From Mugil cephalus (lineage: Eukaryota; Chordata; Actinopteri; Mugiliformes; Mugilidae): a DNA stretch of 64,000 bases. A model generated the notes under the pieces. That model was given only the letters and a program-made list of their open reading frames with translations, had not been told where the DNA came from and made no database searches. The number at the start of each line of letters is the position of its first letter. Position 1 is the first letter of the stretch. Location of the stretch: positions 11,274,616 to 11,338,615 of the forward strand of contig NC_061774.1 in assembly GCF_022458985.1 (NCBI RefSeq). The letters run 5' to 3'. Positions 1 to 14,630 of this stretch are shown here, piece after piece. Position numbers and translations under genes: made by a program.

Positions 1-379
1 CATATGTGGACACGGGGATTATTTCACTGTATGTTATGATAAAGTCACCAAAATGTAACAAATATAAAAATGAACATGGCTGTGCAAAGACAGAACTGCA
101 AATAATGAATTCCCAGTGTCCTCAAACAAGTATTTGTTACATATTTGTCACTATTGTTCTGTGTGTTTATTTGAATTTGTTACGTTTGAATGTCATAATA
201 AACTGGAAGAAGTTAATAAGCATAAATAAACAAGTTTCAACTGTAAAATTTGGTGCAGATTTGGACATTCTTGCACTTTTGTTACGTGATCGGCTGTAGA
301 AAGAATTTACTATCTATCACGTTTTTACACCAACTAGTATCTAGTCCTCATATGAGGACACAGGGTCTCAGGAGGTTAA
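1..379 (-). mobile_element. piggyBac-like MITE, copy 1 (truncated by window edge)
   Basis: Read on the minus strand, the sequence begins TTAACCTCCTGAGACCC at 379 and can be aligned to the complete copy at 18217-18713. Shared landmarks are the CCTCATATGAGG palindrome, ACTAGATACTAGTT, CGATCACGT, GCCATGTTCA, TGGTGACTTTAT and CCACATATG. The left end lies outside the window. The TTAA at 376-379 fits a piggyBac-type target site; the class assignment is inferred from that and from the terminal sequence. Open reading frames here are non-genic. Confidence 0.75.
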
Positions 380-3063
380 GTCCAGCCAGTCATAATGGTA
401 TAATGATCTGTGTACACAGAACATTTTCACTCCGGTTACGTCTGTGTTTCACTATTTTGTACACACAAACCAGTCAGTGGGCCTTGTTGAATGCTCTCGC
501 TCTAACTTATCTAACCTGTGATTCCATCGCCTTTGAGAAACGACGAGATTAAATGTCAGACTTTGTCTCTTGAGGAAGATAAATGATGAAATCTAAAACA
601 CTCTGCTGCTGAAAGACAGAGGAGAAAAATCTGAATAATGTGTAAAACTACAAGACAATAACAAGAATAGAGCTAATGGTCTTTTTGATAATGGATTGTT
701 TAACCTCCAAGTAAAAATGGAAAACCATCCAAGTATTCCACGAAGAATTGTTATTCGTCATAGTTCCAGTAAACTGAACATCTCTGGAGGACAAGACAAG
801 GTATGGAAGAAAGTAACCTTACATCGCTGAAAAGGTCACGGCTCCTTATGGGTGAAAACAAAGCGTAAGTTGCTGCGTTGTGTATTGTTCATCAAACCAT
901 TTAAAAGATACAACTCTGAGATTTTCCCTGCTCCCTCAAGAGAGAGGGATAAAAACCTAATAAATGTAGATGGTTAATGTTGGCAAAGCTCCACGCTGTA
1001 TTTATGTCATGATAATATCTGCACGCTTTCCGGCCGATGAATGCTAGCAACACAAAATAAACACTCAAATGGGGGTGTGGCCTAATTTGCTACTGTCATG
1101 TACGCATAATGCATACATTTGGGCTTTAGGGAGTTATGTTGCTCACAGTTTTAGACCAAATAATAAATATTCATGACAATCGATACAAACAACAACTAGT
1201 AGCTGCAGTCGAATGTACTAGAATTTCCCTTGTGTGCATTTAGCAAATGAGCTATTAGCTAACCCAGCAGCAGCAGCAGCAGCAGCAGCAGGGGACGGAG
1301 GCTCAGGTTTAGAGCAGCATGGGGGCAGGTGCCAATACACTCCATCAGGACTTGTGTTATTACAAAGCTAAAGTCTGACAAGGGATTTAAAACGCGCAAA
1401 TTTCTCCACTCATTGTGTGGATGTCTGCGACAGGATATCTGTGACGGTACTAAGACTGAAAGCACATTTGAAAATACTATGAGGGAACTGAACGGTCGTC
1501 AACTTCTGCTCTAGATATTTACTCATCTAACAATACAAACAAGTGCATTCGGCTTGCTCGAGGGGAACATGCCAAATAAAATGTGACGTTAAACTAACTA
1601 ACTAACTAACTAATGATTCAGCATTTCTTCCAAACTTTCCAGGAGTACAGAGGAGCGTGTCAGGTGACGTGATCATGCTGCTGTTGGCATGAGCAAACAC
1701 TTATATGCATGCACACACAGACTCATATACAGCCTAGACTCCTGCCAGCAAGTTAAACATTAGAGGGGAAACTCAAGGAGGAAAATAAAGGTGGAGGGTG
1801 AGGGCGGATAAGGTGGAAAGATAAAGAAACGGAGCTGAAGAGCTATTGAAAAGCAGTTAAGGTGGAAACAATTAAACTGCTGTATTATAATTACACACTA
1901 AACAATGTCTAACATATGTCAAGTTCCCAACAAATGACTGCTTACTTCCCTCGCTGTTTGTACTTCTTTTCTCTAAAACTAAGCCAGCGGTGTGAAATAC
2001 AGATGCCTGTGGGGGATAGCGCAGTTCAGCAATTTTAAACACGGCAAATATTTGGCCGGCAGTTTCAGGTAGCCATAGCAACACATCCCATCTTGGGTTA
2101 CAATAGGATCAAGGCCGAGGGAGATACAGCAACTGTATTAAATGCTGCCGGCTCAATGACTTCTCTGTTTAATCTGACTAGGAGGGCCGGGATTCTGGGT
2201 TCAGTCCGTGTTAACTAGAGATCACGTGACCAGTTCTCAATTTTTCTACTTACATTTTAATAGTTATGTGTTTTATCAGTAAACACTAATAGGACTGAAA
2301 GAGACATTTCTTTTCATTAACAATCCTGAATCCTTGGGGACATTTTCCAATTGTTTTTCTGTCTGGTGAACAGTCCAAAGCCTCACAGTTTACAATTTAC
2401 AATGAAATACACTCACTTAACAGTTCATAAGATACAGTAGTGAAGAAATTATGATTATTAACTGTGCTTCACTAAAAACCCCTTCACAACAGTTACTTTA
2501 AACAGTGTATGGTCATTTTGGAACATGTAGTTTGCGAACATTTCGGAACATGTACTTATATATATATATATATATATAAACACCATACTTGATTTATATT
2601 GCGCTGGACAACTAATTAGACAGTGGGCTCATCTTTTCTGCATTAACATGCGATTTTTAATCAAAGAAAATGAAAATGAATGATTCATCCGGTATCACTG
2701 TTTTCAGCTGGGATTCCCCAGTTCAGACCTGACTGAATTTTAAAGCACCATCTTAATCAATATGACTTGAGGTACAGTAATGACTATTTTTAGACTATTT
2801 TGTCAGTGCAAACACAATGATATCCCAATAACTGAATCGCCTACATCCAACATTTCCGATCATTATCCAAGTTGTAGTTAGGAGTTTTACATTCATCTTA
2901 TGAGTTATGTCATCACATGCACCCCTGGTTCAGTTTGATAGTGTGAAGTATTTATGTTAAAGGCTTCGGTAAAAAAATATTGCAATTTCCTTCTAAATTG
3001 TGAGTCCACTTGAGTGCGCTGAGGCAAAAAAACACACTGTAAGGACATTTCCTGGACACTTAC
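380..3063. other. stx3 intron 1; no gene seen
   Basis: On the minus strand this is the intron after the first stx3 coding exon. I searched for syntaxin exon 2 (a run like MDEFF) and did not find it, so intron 1 probably continues past the left edge. It holds a (CAG)9 run at 1265-1291, an ACTA tetranucleotide tract near 1592-1613 and a (TA)n tract near 2556-2577. No other supported feature. Confidence 0.5.
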
Positions 3064-3093
3064 CGCTTTAAGCTGCTCCAATCGGTCCTTCAT
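3064..3093 (-). CDS. stx3: syntaxin-3, first coding exon only (partial gene)
   Basis: The exon encodes MKDRLEQLKA and is followed directly by the donor GTAAGTG (3057-3063 on the + strand). Vertebrate syntaxins of the STX1-4 group begin with a ten-codon first exon ending at this point; MKDRLEQLKA is the STX3 version, whereas STX1 reads MKDRTQEL and STX2/4 begin MRDR. STX3 is a plasma-membrane t-SNARE acting in apical and ribbon-synapse exocytosis. The Habc, SNARE-helix and transmembrane exons are not in the window. The call rests on ten residues plus the donor position, so it is good but not certain; a paralogue stx3a or stx3b cannot be separated. A candidate promoter with an NRF-1-type site lies about 380 bp upstream. 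Confidence 0.75.
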
Positions 3094-3470
3094 TTTTTTA
3101 GGCGTTTAATTCAACACTGTTCAGCCAAATAAACAACCACAATATTGTGTGGAAAGGCTGAAAAACTACCGCCAACCTCCCAATTCCTCAGCCAGCTGGC
3201 AGGCTAGCTGTGCAACACAAACCCACCGCCAGTCAGAAAGAAAATTAAACTCCAAGAAAGTCTTGACAGAAGAGTCTGAGAAAACGACTTTTTCTGAAAA
3301 CGGGAGTGTTTCCGTCGTTTTTCCATACAATATGGCTGCTGGGTTTAAAGCCAGTGTTTTTTCTTGCTAAATCTCCTCGCCCAGGGGATTAAAACAACAG
3401 TTGTGTAGACCGTATAATCTGCCTCTCCGCTGTGCTCCAGTAATCATTCTAAAACGCACTTTTCTATTTG

Positions 3471-3482
3471 ACGCATGCGCAG
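3471..3482 (-). promoter_or_regulatory. NRF-1-like palindromic site upstream of stx3
   Basis: ACGCATGCGCAG matches the NRF-1 consensus (YGCGCAYGCGCR-like). It sits about 380 bp upstream of the stx3 start codon in a locally CpG-containing stretch, a normal place for a TATA-less promoter. Occupancy is inferred. Confidence 0.35.
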
Positions 3483-3499
3483 ACGGGCCACCGTCAACT

Positions 3500-5126
3500 G
3501 GGATGTAGCCACGCCCTGAGCCACCTGCACTGCTGATGCATTGAGGTGGTGTAGGAATAATAACCTCTGTAGCTTTCCGATTATTTTCGAATGGAAATCG
3601 TCATAGACGGCCAAAGCATCGGTTAAAATCAAAATGTTACTGTGTGTGTGTCTTGTCAGTGAATCTAAAGAGGGAAGAGACACAAGCTCCTTTGCTTGAT
3701 ACACCATGTTTATTCTTTTACACAAACTTTTGCATCTTTCTTGTGTTAACAAAACTTAGATATTTCCCCTTTCTCTTTCCAGTATAGTACATTTTCTAAA
3801 ATAAAGTCATGTTAAGCGTTTCTGTCCCAGGTAGTACACGTTTATTTTATTGTCTTGTTTATTCAGAATCTGTAATTAGGTTTAGCCGATAGCACGTACA
3901 ATCATGGAAAATATGTTTCAATGTCCACAGAGGATGTTGCCATAGGGGCGCACAAAGAAGATTTATAGCTCATAAAATTCAACAACACATTGTGTGGAAC
4001 TAAATATCTTGCTGATTAAACTCTAATAAAAAGGTGGATCACACAAAGGATATTCTGCTAACATGCCTGTCTTAATTTGACTTTTGACATGCCAGCATTA
4101 GTTACACATTGTCATTGTAATTTCTCAGGTATTTGGTCATAAACCACAGAATTGCACATACGATGACGATATCACTTAGGTCAAATGATCACCATAGTGA
4201 TTTATCTTGTGTGTAACAAAAATACCCGAAATACCTTGAAATGTTTATCTTGAAACAACCACAAATGTATTCACCAAAGTCTGAGGTAGTATGTTGAGAT
4301 TAGTGGTGCAAAAGTCATAAAAAATAATAATAAAAATAATAATAATTAAATAATAATAAAAAAAATAAATCATTCATTCCATTCATCAAAACCATTTTTT
4401 TTATTATTTTCTGTATTGGTGCAGGAGCATGTTTCAGAGTTCTGGAGCTACTAATCTGTCTTTGTTATGATCGCTGCCACATCATTAATTTGGTCAAAGT
4501 GTTGTGCTTCTGAAATGCACTACTGGCATTCTGCAGTGTCTACATTTTTCACCCAAGGCCATGACCCTGAAGGAAAAGTTACAGGATGAGCCAGTAAACT
4601 ATTACGTGGAGCAAAGTGATCTGCTGAATAATAGTGGGAATTTACTTAGCTCTTGAAACGGAGACGTTACAAATCTTCTCCATTCATGTGATCTTCAGTG
4701 AACTGAAGCCTTGACATGTTCATTATTTATTACTTGTTTACATTTTGATCAAAGTGTCCCTGACTCAGAACAGTGTTAACCAGCAAATTACTTCAATGCA
4801 GGATCTGGAGCCTCTGATGATTTTCTCAACAGGAATTTATCCAGAATAACCAGGACATTATTATTGGTTTTAATTATGTAGATATATTCCCTTTTCATCC
4901 CACAAACCACAAAGAACAATAATGCCAGTGGAATATGCCGTAGAAAGTCAAAGACTACTGCCGCGCATATTGTATTTGTTTGCATTGTAGTAGATGGTCA
5001 CACTGCACTTCACCTCACTGCACAGGTTTATGTTGTTGCGCTTCCAATTCGTATTAATTATCTAAAGGCTTTGTAATATGGTGAAGTAGAGATATTGTAT
5101 GACTTACTTTTGAATGCAACACATGG
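3500..5126. other. intergenic, stx3 to ran; no gene seen
   Basis: AT-rich sequence with no recognisable coding exon. An A/T trinucleotide-type tract (AATAAT units) runs about 4319-4372. The minus-strand frame at 3444-3752 has no recognised similarity and overlaps the presumed stx3 promoter, so it is treated as chance. Confidence 0.4.
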
Positions 5127-5560
5127 ATTTATAACCCAGGTGTCAAACATACGGCCCATGGGCCAAAAGCGGCCCTCCAGAGGGTCCAATCTGGCCCGCG
5201 GGATGAATTTGCAAAGTGCAAAAATTACACTGAAGACATTAACCCAAATTTTCCAATAAAAGTAACTACTTTTCCTAGGTTTCACACAATTTTAGTAAGA
5301 GCTGTGGACATAACACAACATTGAAACATAAATTGCACTTCTTTTTCTTAAGAAACATCTGGTCGTTCACAAAAGATTTTGTAATAGTACAGTTCATTAT
5401 ATGTAAACACTTTCATAATGTACTTCATTGTGCTAAAACAAAGGGAAACATTTGCTTCATTATACAAGTTGTCATTATGTAAAGGTCTGGCCCTCTTGAG
5501 ATCAAATGGTTCTGTACGTGGCCCCTGAACTAAGACGAGTTTGACACCCCTGATTTATAA
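5127..5560. mobile_element. non-autonomous hAT transposon with 8-bp target duplication
   Basis: The element (5135-5552, 418 bp) is flanked by a perfect 8-bp duplication ATTTATAA at 5127-5134 and 5553-5560. Its right end reads GTTTGACACCCCTG; reversed, this is CAGGGGTGTCAAAC, matching the left end CCCAGGTGTCAAAC with three mismatches. GGCCCATGGGCC and GGCCCGCGG follow inside the left end. An 8-bp duplication and CAGGGGTGTC ends are hallmarks of the Charlie/Zaphod-type hAT group. No transposase frame is present, so it is a MITE-like derivative. Confidence 0.85.
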
Positions 5561-6889
5561 TAACAATGATCTGTGGAGGCTTTATAGACTGTGCTTTCGA
5601 GGATTTAATACAAATACAGCAACAGCAACAGTGAAATGTTAGCTCTTAATCTGTAAAAACATTAAATAAAAACAACTGGATTCAATGGTTTCATTGCGTT
5701 GTGTGGTTGGACATTATGATAGGCCATATAATGTTAATAACAAACAAGACCGTGGTGTTTACAGTCGAGTGGTGCAGTTACTTATTAAAAACATACTTCC
5801 ATTTCTGTTATCCCCTCATCATATCATGGCCATTTGATCTCAGCTAAGCGGATAAAGGAACGTCTCATTAATTAAGCAACCAGTCCCCAACTGGGAGCCG
5901 GAGCTGGTGTCTCTGTCCTCTGCTGTGGCCTCTTAACATAGTTAGGAACCAGCTGATCTGCATCTGCTCTAAATGTCCTAAAGGAAAGTCTGAATTCGAG
6001 GTGCAAATGGAGGATTTATTACGTAGCACCTAGATCCGCGTAATAGCCGTTAAAAAGCATACGTCACAATGAAGAGGCAGACCTATTACGTAATCGCAAG
6101 GTGCGCGTTCACTGTAATCTGAAAAAAGAACATGGATGACACCTAGCGGTCAGCACTGTAGTGGTTATTACTGGAAGCCTTATTAAAGCTACAGTAGTGG
6201 GACTCGGTGACAACGTACACAAGACTGATGTGGAAACCCAAAGTCTGGCTTGCAAAATCAAAGAGTACAGAAGTTCACTGAAGTAGGATGAATGTGTAAT
6301 CTGACAAAATTTTGAAATAACAAGAAAATCGATTATCTGTACTTTTGGGGGGTAAAGCAAAGGGTATAGTTGTGATTTAAACCATTTCTAACCAGACAAT
6401 TCTCCTAATGGACAACTATTACTGATTATTCAGAGTAAACATCAAACTACTTCCGTCACTTCCATGTTAACCCACATGTAACAGATCCAGATCACCTTCC
6501 TCTATAGGTGCAGGAACTGAAATAATATAATTTCCCAATGTTTCTACATGCCATGTTCAGCAGCATAGTGGGAGGAATTTTGTAAAGGCCAGAGAATCTT
6601 TCCACATCTTCCCTTTACATTGTGGTATTGCATATCAGCTGTATTGAGCTCATTGTGGGCAGTGTTGCAAAGACAAGCAGAGTACAGATCAGGTTTTTTC
6701 AGTGCATACCACCTTACAACAGCACCATCCTGCACACTGAAAAACTTCAACTTAACCATTTGTCATTAACACCTGTGTTTTCCCCATGTCAAGCAGAAGT
6801 ATGTTTAATGAACAGGCCTGTTGGAACTACTTTAACAAGAAAGGAATGTGACTTGATGCCTTGCAGGGAAATTACAACAAACACAGACA
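5561..6889. other. intergenic before ran 3' end; no gene seen
   Basis: No exon with recognisable protein similarity on either strand. Ran 3' UTR probably begins near 6890-6905 (minus-strand gene). Confidence 0.4.
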
Positions 6890-6907
6890 TGTTATATTGA
6901 GAATGTT

Positions 6908-6913
6908 TTTATT
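6908..6913 (-). terminator. ran: polyadenylation signal of ran
   Basis: AATAAA on the minus strand, about 310 bp past the ran stop codon and the first good signal after it. It defines a likely 3' UTR of roughly 320-330 bp. Confidence 0.55.
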
Positions 6914-7223
6914 CAAAGTTTACTCCCCTTAGTGCTTCCAATACACCATACAACAGCATTATGTGAGCTGGGCAAGTGCAGTGGAGGGTGCTCGACGATG
7001 AAGAGTAGCACGTTGCGATGCCGACGACAACACTAGGGTGGGTGTGTCTTATACAGTGACATTAGAACCACAACTTTTCCACCAAGTTTTTTTTCTTAGT
7101 TTTAAAACAAACAAAAAAATTCAAAAATAAAAAAATCTGAAAAGGGATTTTACAGTAAAGGGGGCAAAACTCCAACAACTTCCTGTCCACAGTTTGGGGG
7201 AGAGGGAGAATCCAAGTAACAGG

Positions 7224-8754
<1,531 letters not shown>

Positions 8755-9760
8755 TGAGTCCGCCGTGGTTGCGATTTTTCTGAGTTAGAAACAAAACAAG
8801 GCGGGATAACGTTAGTTAGCACGTACTCCATCACCCGCCTGTCTGCCTCGTTAGACGCTAAGCTAGCCGTGTTAGCAATGACAAAAAAAAAGAACGTTTA
8901 GAGGGAATACATGCGGAGTAGGGGCTATGAGTGATAGCAATCTGCCTTTTTGTCGCATTGGGCGGTTTAATGTGCGGCTAGGCCCTCGGCTATCTTTCAC
9001 AGCAGTTTGCCCAGAGATAACAACCTATTCTAGCATGTTCTACGCAAGCTAGCATACACGTCTACGTGCAACGCTACGGCCGTGCCAACATCTGGATTAT
9101 TTGTCTGGAAGAGGCTGCGCGCTAAACATCACAATGAACACTGAATACTAAAATGTTTTACGAAAACAAGTCAGGCTCGACACACGGCACGCCATCCCGA
9201 CACTAGTGGATGCTAGCTAGCCTCCACGCTAGCAGCACCGCTTTGAATGCGTCACACCGCCGCACTTTTTCTTGTTCGACTGGAACAATCAGACCGGGAG
9301 AGCCCAGCTAATGTGTTCCAGGCTGCAGTCGACCTAAACAAACGCCAAACACATTTGAACTCGCTTAACGCACTCAAATCGGGGGTTCTCTATATTAATG
9401 AATAAATGTAAGAGTAGGAATATGAGCGGTTCTCATGAACAAAGCGGCGAGAATGAGGGAGCTCAGCGGTTGCTAACCTGTTAGCTACCACAGCGTGGAA
9501 GCCATTCTTTTTTCCACCGCCGAGCTAACGGCTAAACTAGAGGAGGAAAACCAATGGGCCCATCTAGCCGCTCATTTCTCACATGGCTACACCTAAACCC
9601 CCGGTAAACGGGGCCTTTCAGTTCCCTACTGTTCAGAGAGACTTTACCCACAAATAAGCACTTGTAATTTTAGGCTGGGCCGCAATGAGAGAAGACTGTA
9701 GAGACTCACCGGTGTCACTGCCTAGAGAGAAAAGAGTAAATGGCTGCGTTCGCGGGAGAT
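8755..9760 (-). promoter_or_regulatory. ran: ran 5' UTR exons and promoter region
   Basis: Exon 2 begins at 8779 after the acceptor CTAACTCAG. The leader exon ends at 9710 with a strong donor (GTGAGTC at 9703-9709). The intron between is about 920 bp and contains CpG dinucleotides. Transcription probably starts near 9730-9800. The exact start cannot be read from sequence. Confidence 0.5.
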
Positions 9761-10625
9761 TCAGCGTGGACTATGAGTCAGTTTCCGCCCTTATCATGTG
9801 ATCCACGCAGCGGCAAAAACGCATCTGCTGCTAGGACGTAAAGGAGTGGACCAAAACATTATCTGCTTACCATGATTCAGCAGTCAGCCTTACGACCATT
9901 ACACTCCAAAGCCTTAAAGATCGTAAGGTATCATTTTTGTCATGTTTTACACATGCATACAGGAATTATCACTTCTTATGGCATGTCATGTCTTATTTCA
10001 ACTGGAGAATAGTTTTCTTGATAAACGTAGATCTGCATTACGCTATTATATGACGTACAAGAAGTTGGATAAATGACTCGTTTTGGGGGGAATTTTTACT
10101 TGACATGCAACCGATAAAAGCTGCAAATCATCACACCATTAAAGCTGGAGTCAGACATTGTTTTACCTTGACGAAAATCAACCCTAATTATTTACTCTAG
10201 TTAAAAACTTGGCAATTTGTCCATTTATGGGACTCTGTGTTTAGACACCAGCATTCATTCAACAGAATTAATAAACATTTGCTTTTAAAAAATGATTTAT
10301 TTCAGTGTCTTTAATAGTCTCATAAAAATAATCTTCTGATGTGAAATTACTATTAAATCACATACAACACGTTTTACAGTGCCACTGAAATATTCTACAA
10401 CACTGTTCATTTGAATTTATAAAGTCATAAAGTGCTATCTCACCCATCCTTACAACATATAATTTGTGCGCTTAACATGTTTTTATCTGTTCTTTCAACA
10501 GATTGTGAGGCTGCAAGGGTTCAATACTCATCTGTGATTCGCTGACATATCTGCAAAGCTACAAGTAAACTCTTTAATGCTGTATCACTTTAATGTAGGA
10601 CGTAGCTTCAATGGGGCTGAACAGT
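9761..10625. other. ran promoter to ndufs8 3' UTR
   Basis: Ran and ndufs8 lie head-to-tail on the minus strand. Minus-strand AATAAA at 10296-10301 is the likely ndufs8 polyadenylation signal, leaving about 500 bp as the ran upstream region. No extra gene seen. Confidence 0.5.
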
Positions 10626-13050
<2,425 letters not shown>

Positions 13051-13740
13051 CTGAGCAGAGACGATTACTGAAATAGAGGCGCACACATTAGAAACCTTAC
13101 TGCAACCTTAAAAAGTTCTGACGACAAGAGATGAGGCTGCCAGCAGCAGAGAACAGCCTCGAGTCCTTTAATCTGGCGCCCCAAATACTAATCAGTGGGT
13201 TAGCGATTTGGCACATTCACGGAACGCCGACAGAATGGGAAGAACGGCCACACATCCGGTTACATTCACGGATTAACTAGAGCTGCCAAACCCACATTCA
13301 AAGATTTCGTTTAAACTGAAACGTGTATGGCTTTTTATCACGTTAAATATTACTGAGCCACATACACAAACTGCAATCAACAACAGGCTTAGGCTTAGAG
13401 AATCTTACATGAGGTCTGTGCGACACACGTGAACGCGTCATTTAATTTCTTTTACTGAAAGACGCTACCACAGACTTTCCCCAAAGCTCTGATTTGGTTA
13501 TTTTACTTTCATTTATTTTTTCAGGTAATACATGCTCGTAACACAACATGTGTGCAGCGAATTTCCCCAACGCATCCTTTACCAACTAAAAATATCATAA
13601 TGATTAGTTCATTTAGAGTCATTTGGTACTATAATAAGAGCCATAAACTCAGCCTGGCTATTTATTCTTAGCTTAAGGTTAAAATAATCACGAGCAATGA
13701 CAAAACACAGATGCACATTATTATATTAGTCAGTTTAACT

Positions 13741-13800
13741 GGACTTACCGCTGACACAATGTTCGGATGACCAGAATGAAAACAATAGCCCATGAACTGC
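13741..13800 (-). promoter_or_regulatory. ndufs8: ndufs8 non-coding first exon / promoter edge
   Basis: A strong donor GTAAGTCC on the minus strand (13741-13748) closes a leader exon starting at 13749. It pairs in order with the acceptor CTATTTCAG ending at 13068 before the ATG exon. The upstream DNA faces tbc1d10c on the other strand, about 0.85 kb from its ATG, so the two genes are divergent. Confidence 0.5.
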
Positions 13801-13872
13801 GCAGTAGTGCTTGTGCTGCATTCAAGACCTCATTCTTAGATGGGAAATCGCACATTAACTATTTTTTTCTGA

Positions 13873-13925
13873 TATCTCATCTATCATCTCATCTTCTACT
13901 ACCGTTTATCCTCACTAGGGTCTGA
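13873..13925 (+). repeat. fragment of a fish dispersed repeat
   Basis: ATCTTCTACTACCG...TATCCTCACTAGGGTC resembles the widespread fish repeat that reads CATCTTCTACCGCTTATCCTCAC-AGGGTCGCG. A second piece of the same family appears to lie at 34320-34415. Family name not assigned; recognised from memory. Confidence 0.45.
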
Positions 13926-14206
13926 TATTTTCCACATTGTGTAAATGGATGACAGTTTATGATTGCACCATCTCCACCAATACTGGAAAGCAACATAGCA
14001 CACAAGGCACTCATAAGTCATGCTCGGATGATTCATATTTGAGCAACTAAATAGCACTACCACGGCATTAAAAAAAACTATTTATAAATGTACTTTATAA
14101 ATAGTTGAATTTACTGCCACAATCCCCCACCCCCGTCCCCCCGTTCATTGTGTGAAATGTCAAAGGGAAAGACAGTGAGTCAAGATGCAATGTGCATGAA
14201 CAGCAA

Positions 14207-14238
14207 ATGGGCGAGAGAGAGAGGGGGAGAGAGAGAGA

Positions 14239-14273
<35 letters not shown>
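14207..14273. repeat. (GA)n microsatellite
   Basis: Nearly uninterrupted GA dinucleotides with two GGGGA/AAGG interruptions, in the divergent ndufs8-tbc1d10c intergenic region about 360 bp from the tbc1d10c start. Polypurine tracts of this kind can bind GAGA-type factors or form triplex DNA; a role is inferred only. Frames across it are artefacts. Confidence 0.9.
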
Positions 14274-14276
<3 letters not shown>

Positions 14277-14630
14277 GTTTGTCTTCCTCTTCCATCAGTA
14301 GACGATCTCACACTTCACCTCTTCAAATGTGACGGAAATGTAAAAGGTAATTACACTGAAATGCACGTTAACAGCGGCTTCAACTACGGCGGTTATGTGC
14401 TAAAATAAAAGGCGAGAAGTTGATTTATTTTTACACTAATTTTAGAGAGAGCAGATCTCATGACTTTGACTAGAAAGGGACGACGTTCGCGAGCTAACTA
14501 CTATTCCTGGATGTGCTTCAGTTATTGAACATCTCTGACATATTGATTTTTTACACATCTCCGTCTCAATCGGCTTCTCATAACCCCTAGTGATGAAGTA
14601 AGAGAGCCGACTCTCTTTTCTCCGCATAAG

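Noticed and set aside
6-552. Two overlapping + strand open frames of about 100 codons at the left edge
   Set aside because: Most of this sequence is the reverse copy of a MITE also present at 18217-18713; no recognisable protein.
1265-1291. CAG repeat as a polyglutamine or poly-Leu coding tract
   Set aside because: No splice or coding context around it; it lies in the stx3 intron.
3444-3752. 102-codon minus-strand frame
   Set aside because: No family resemblance and it covers the presumed stx3 promoter including the NRF-1-like site.
8780-9709. Intronic snoRNA in ran intron 1
   Set aside because: I looked for C/D and H/ACA boxes by eye and saw no convincing paired set; a dedicated search would be needed to claim one.
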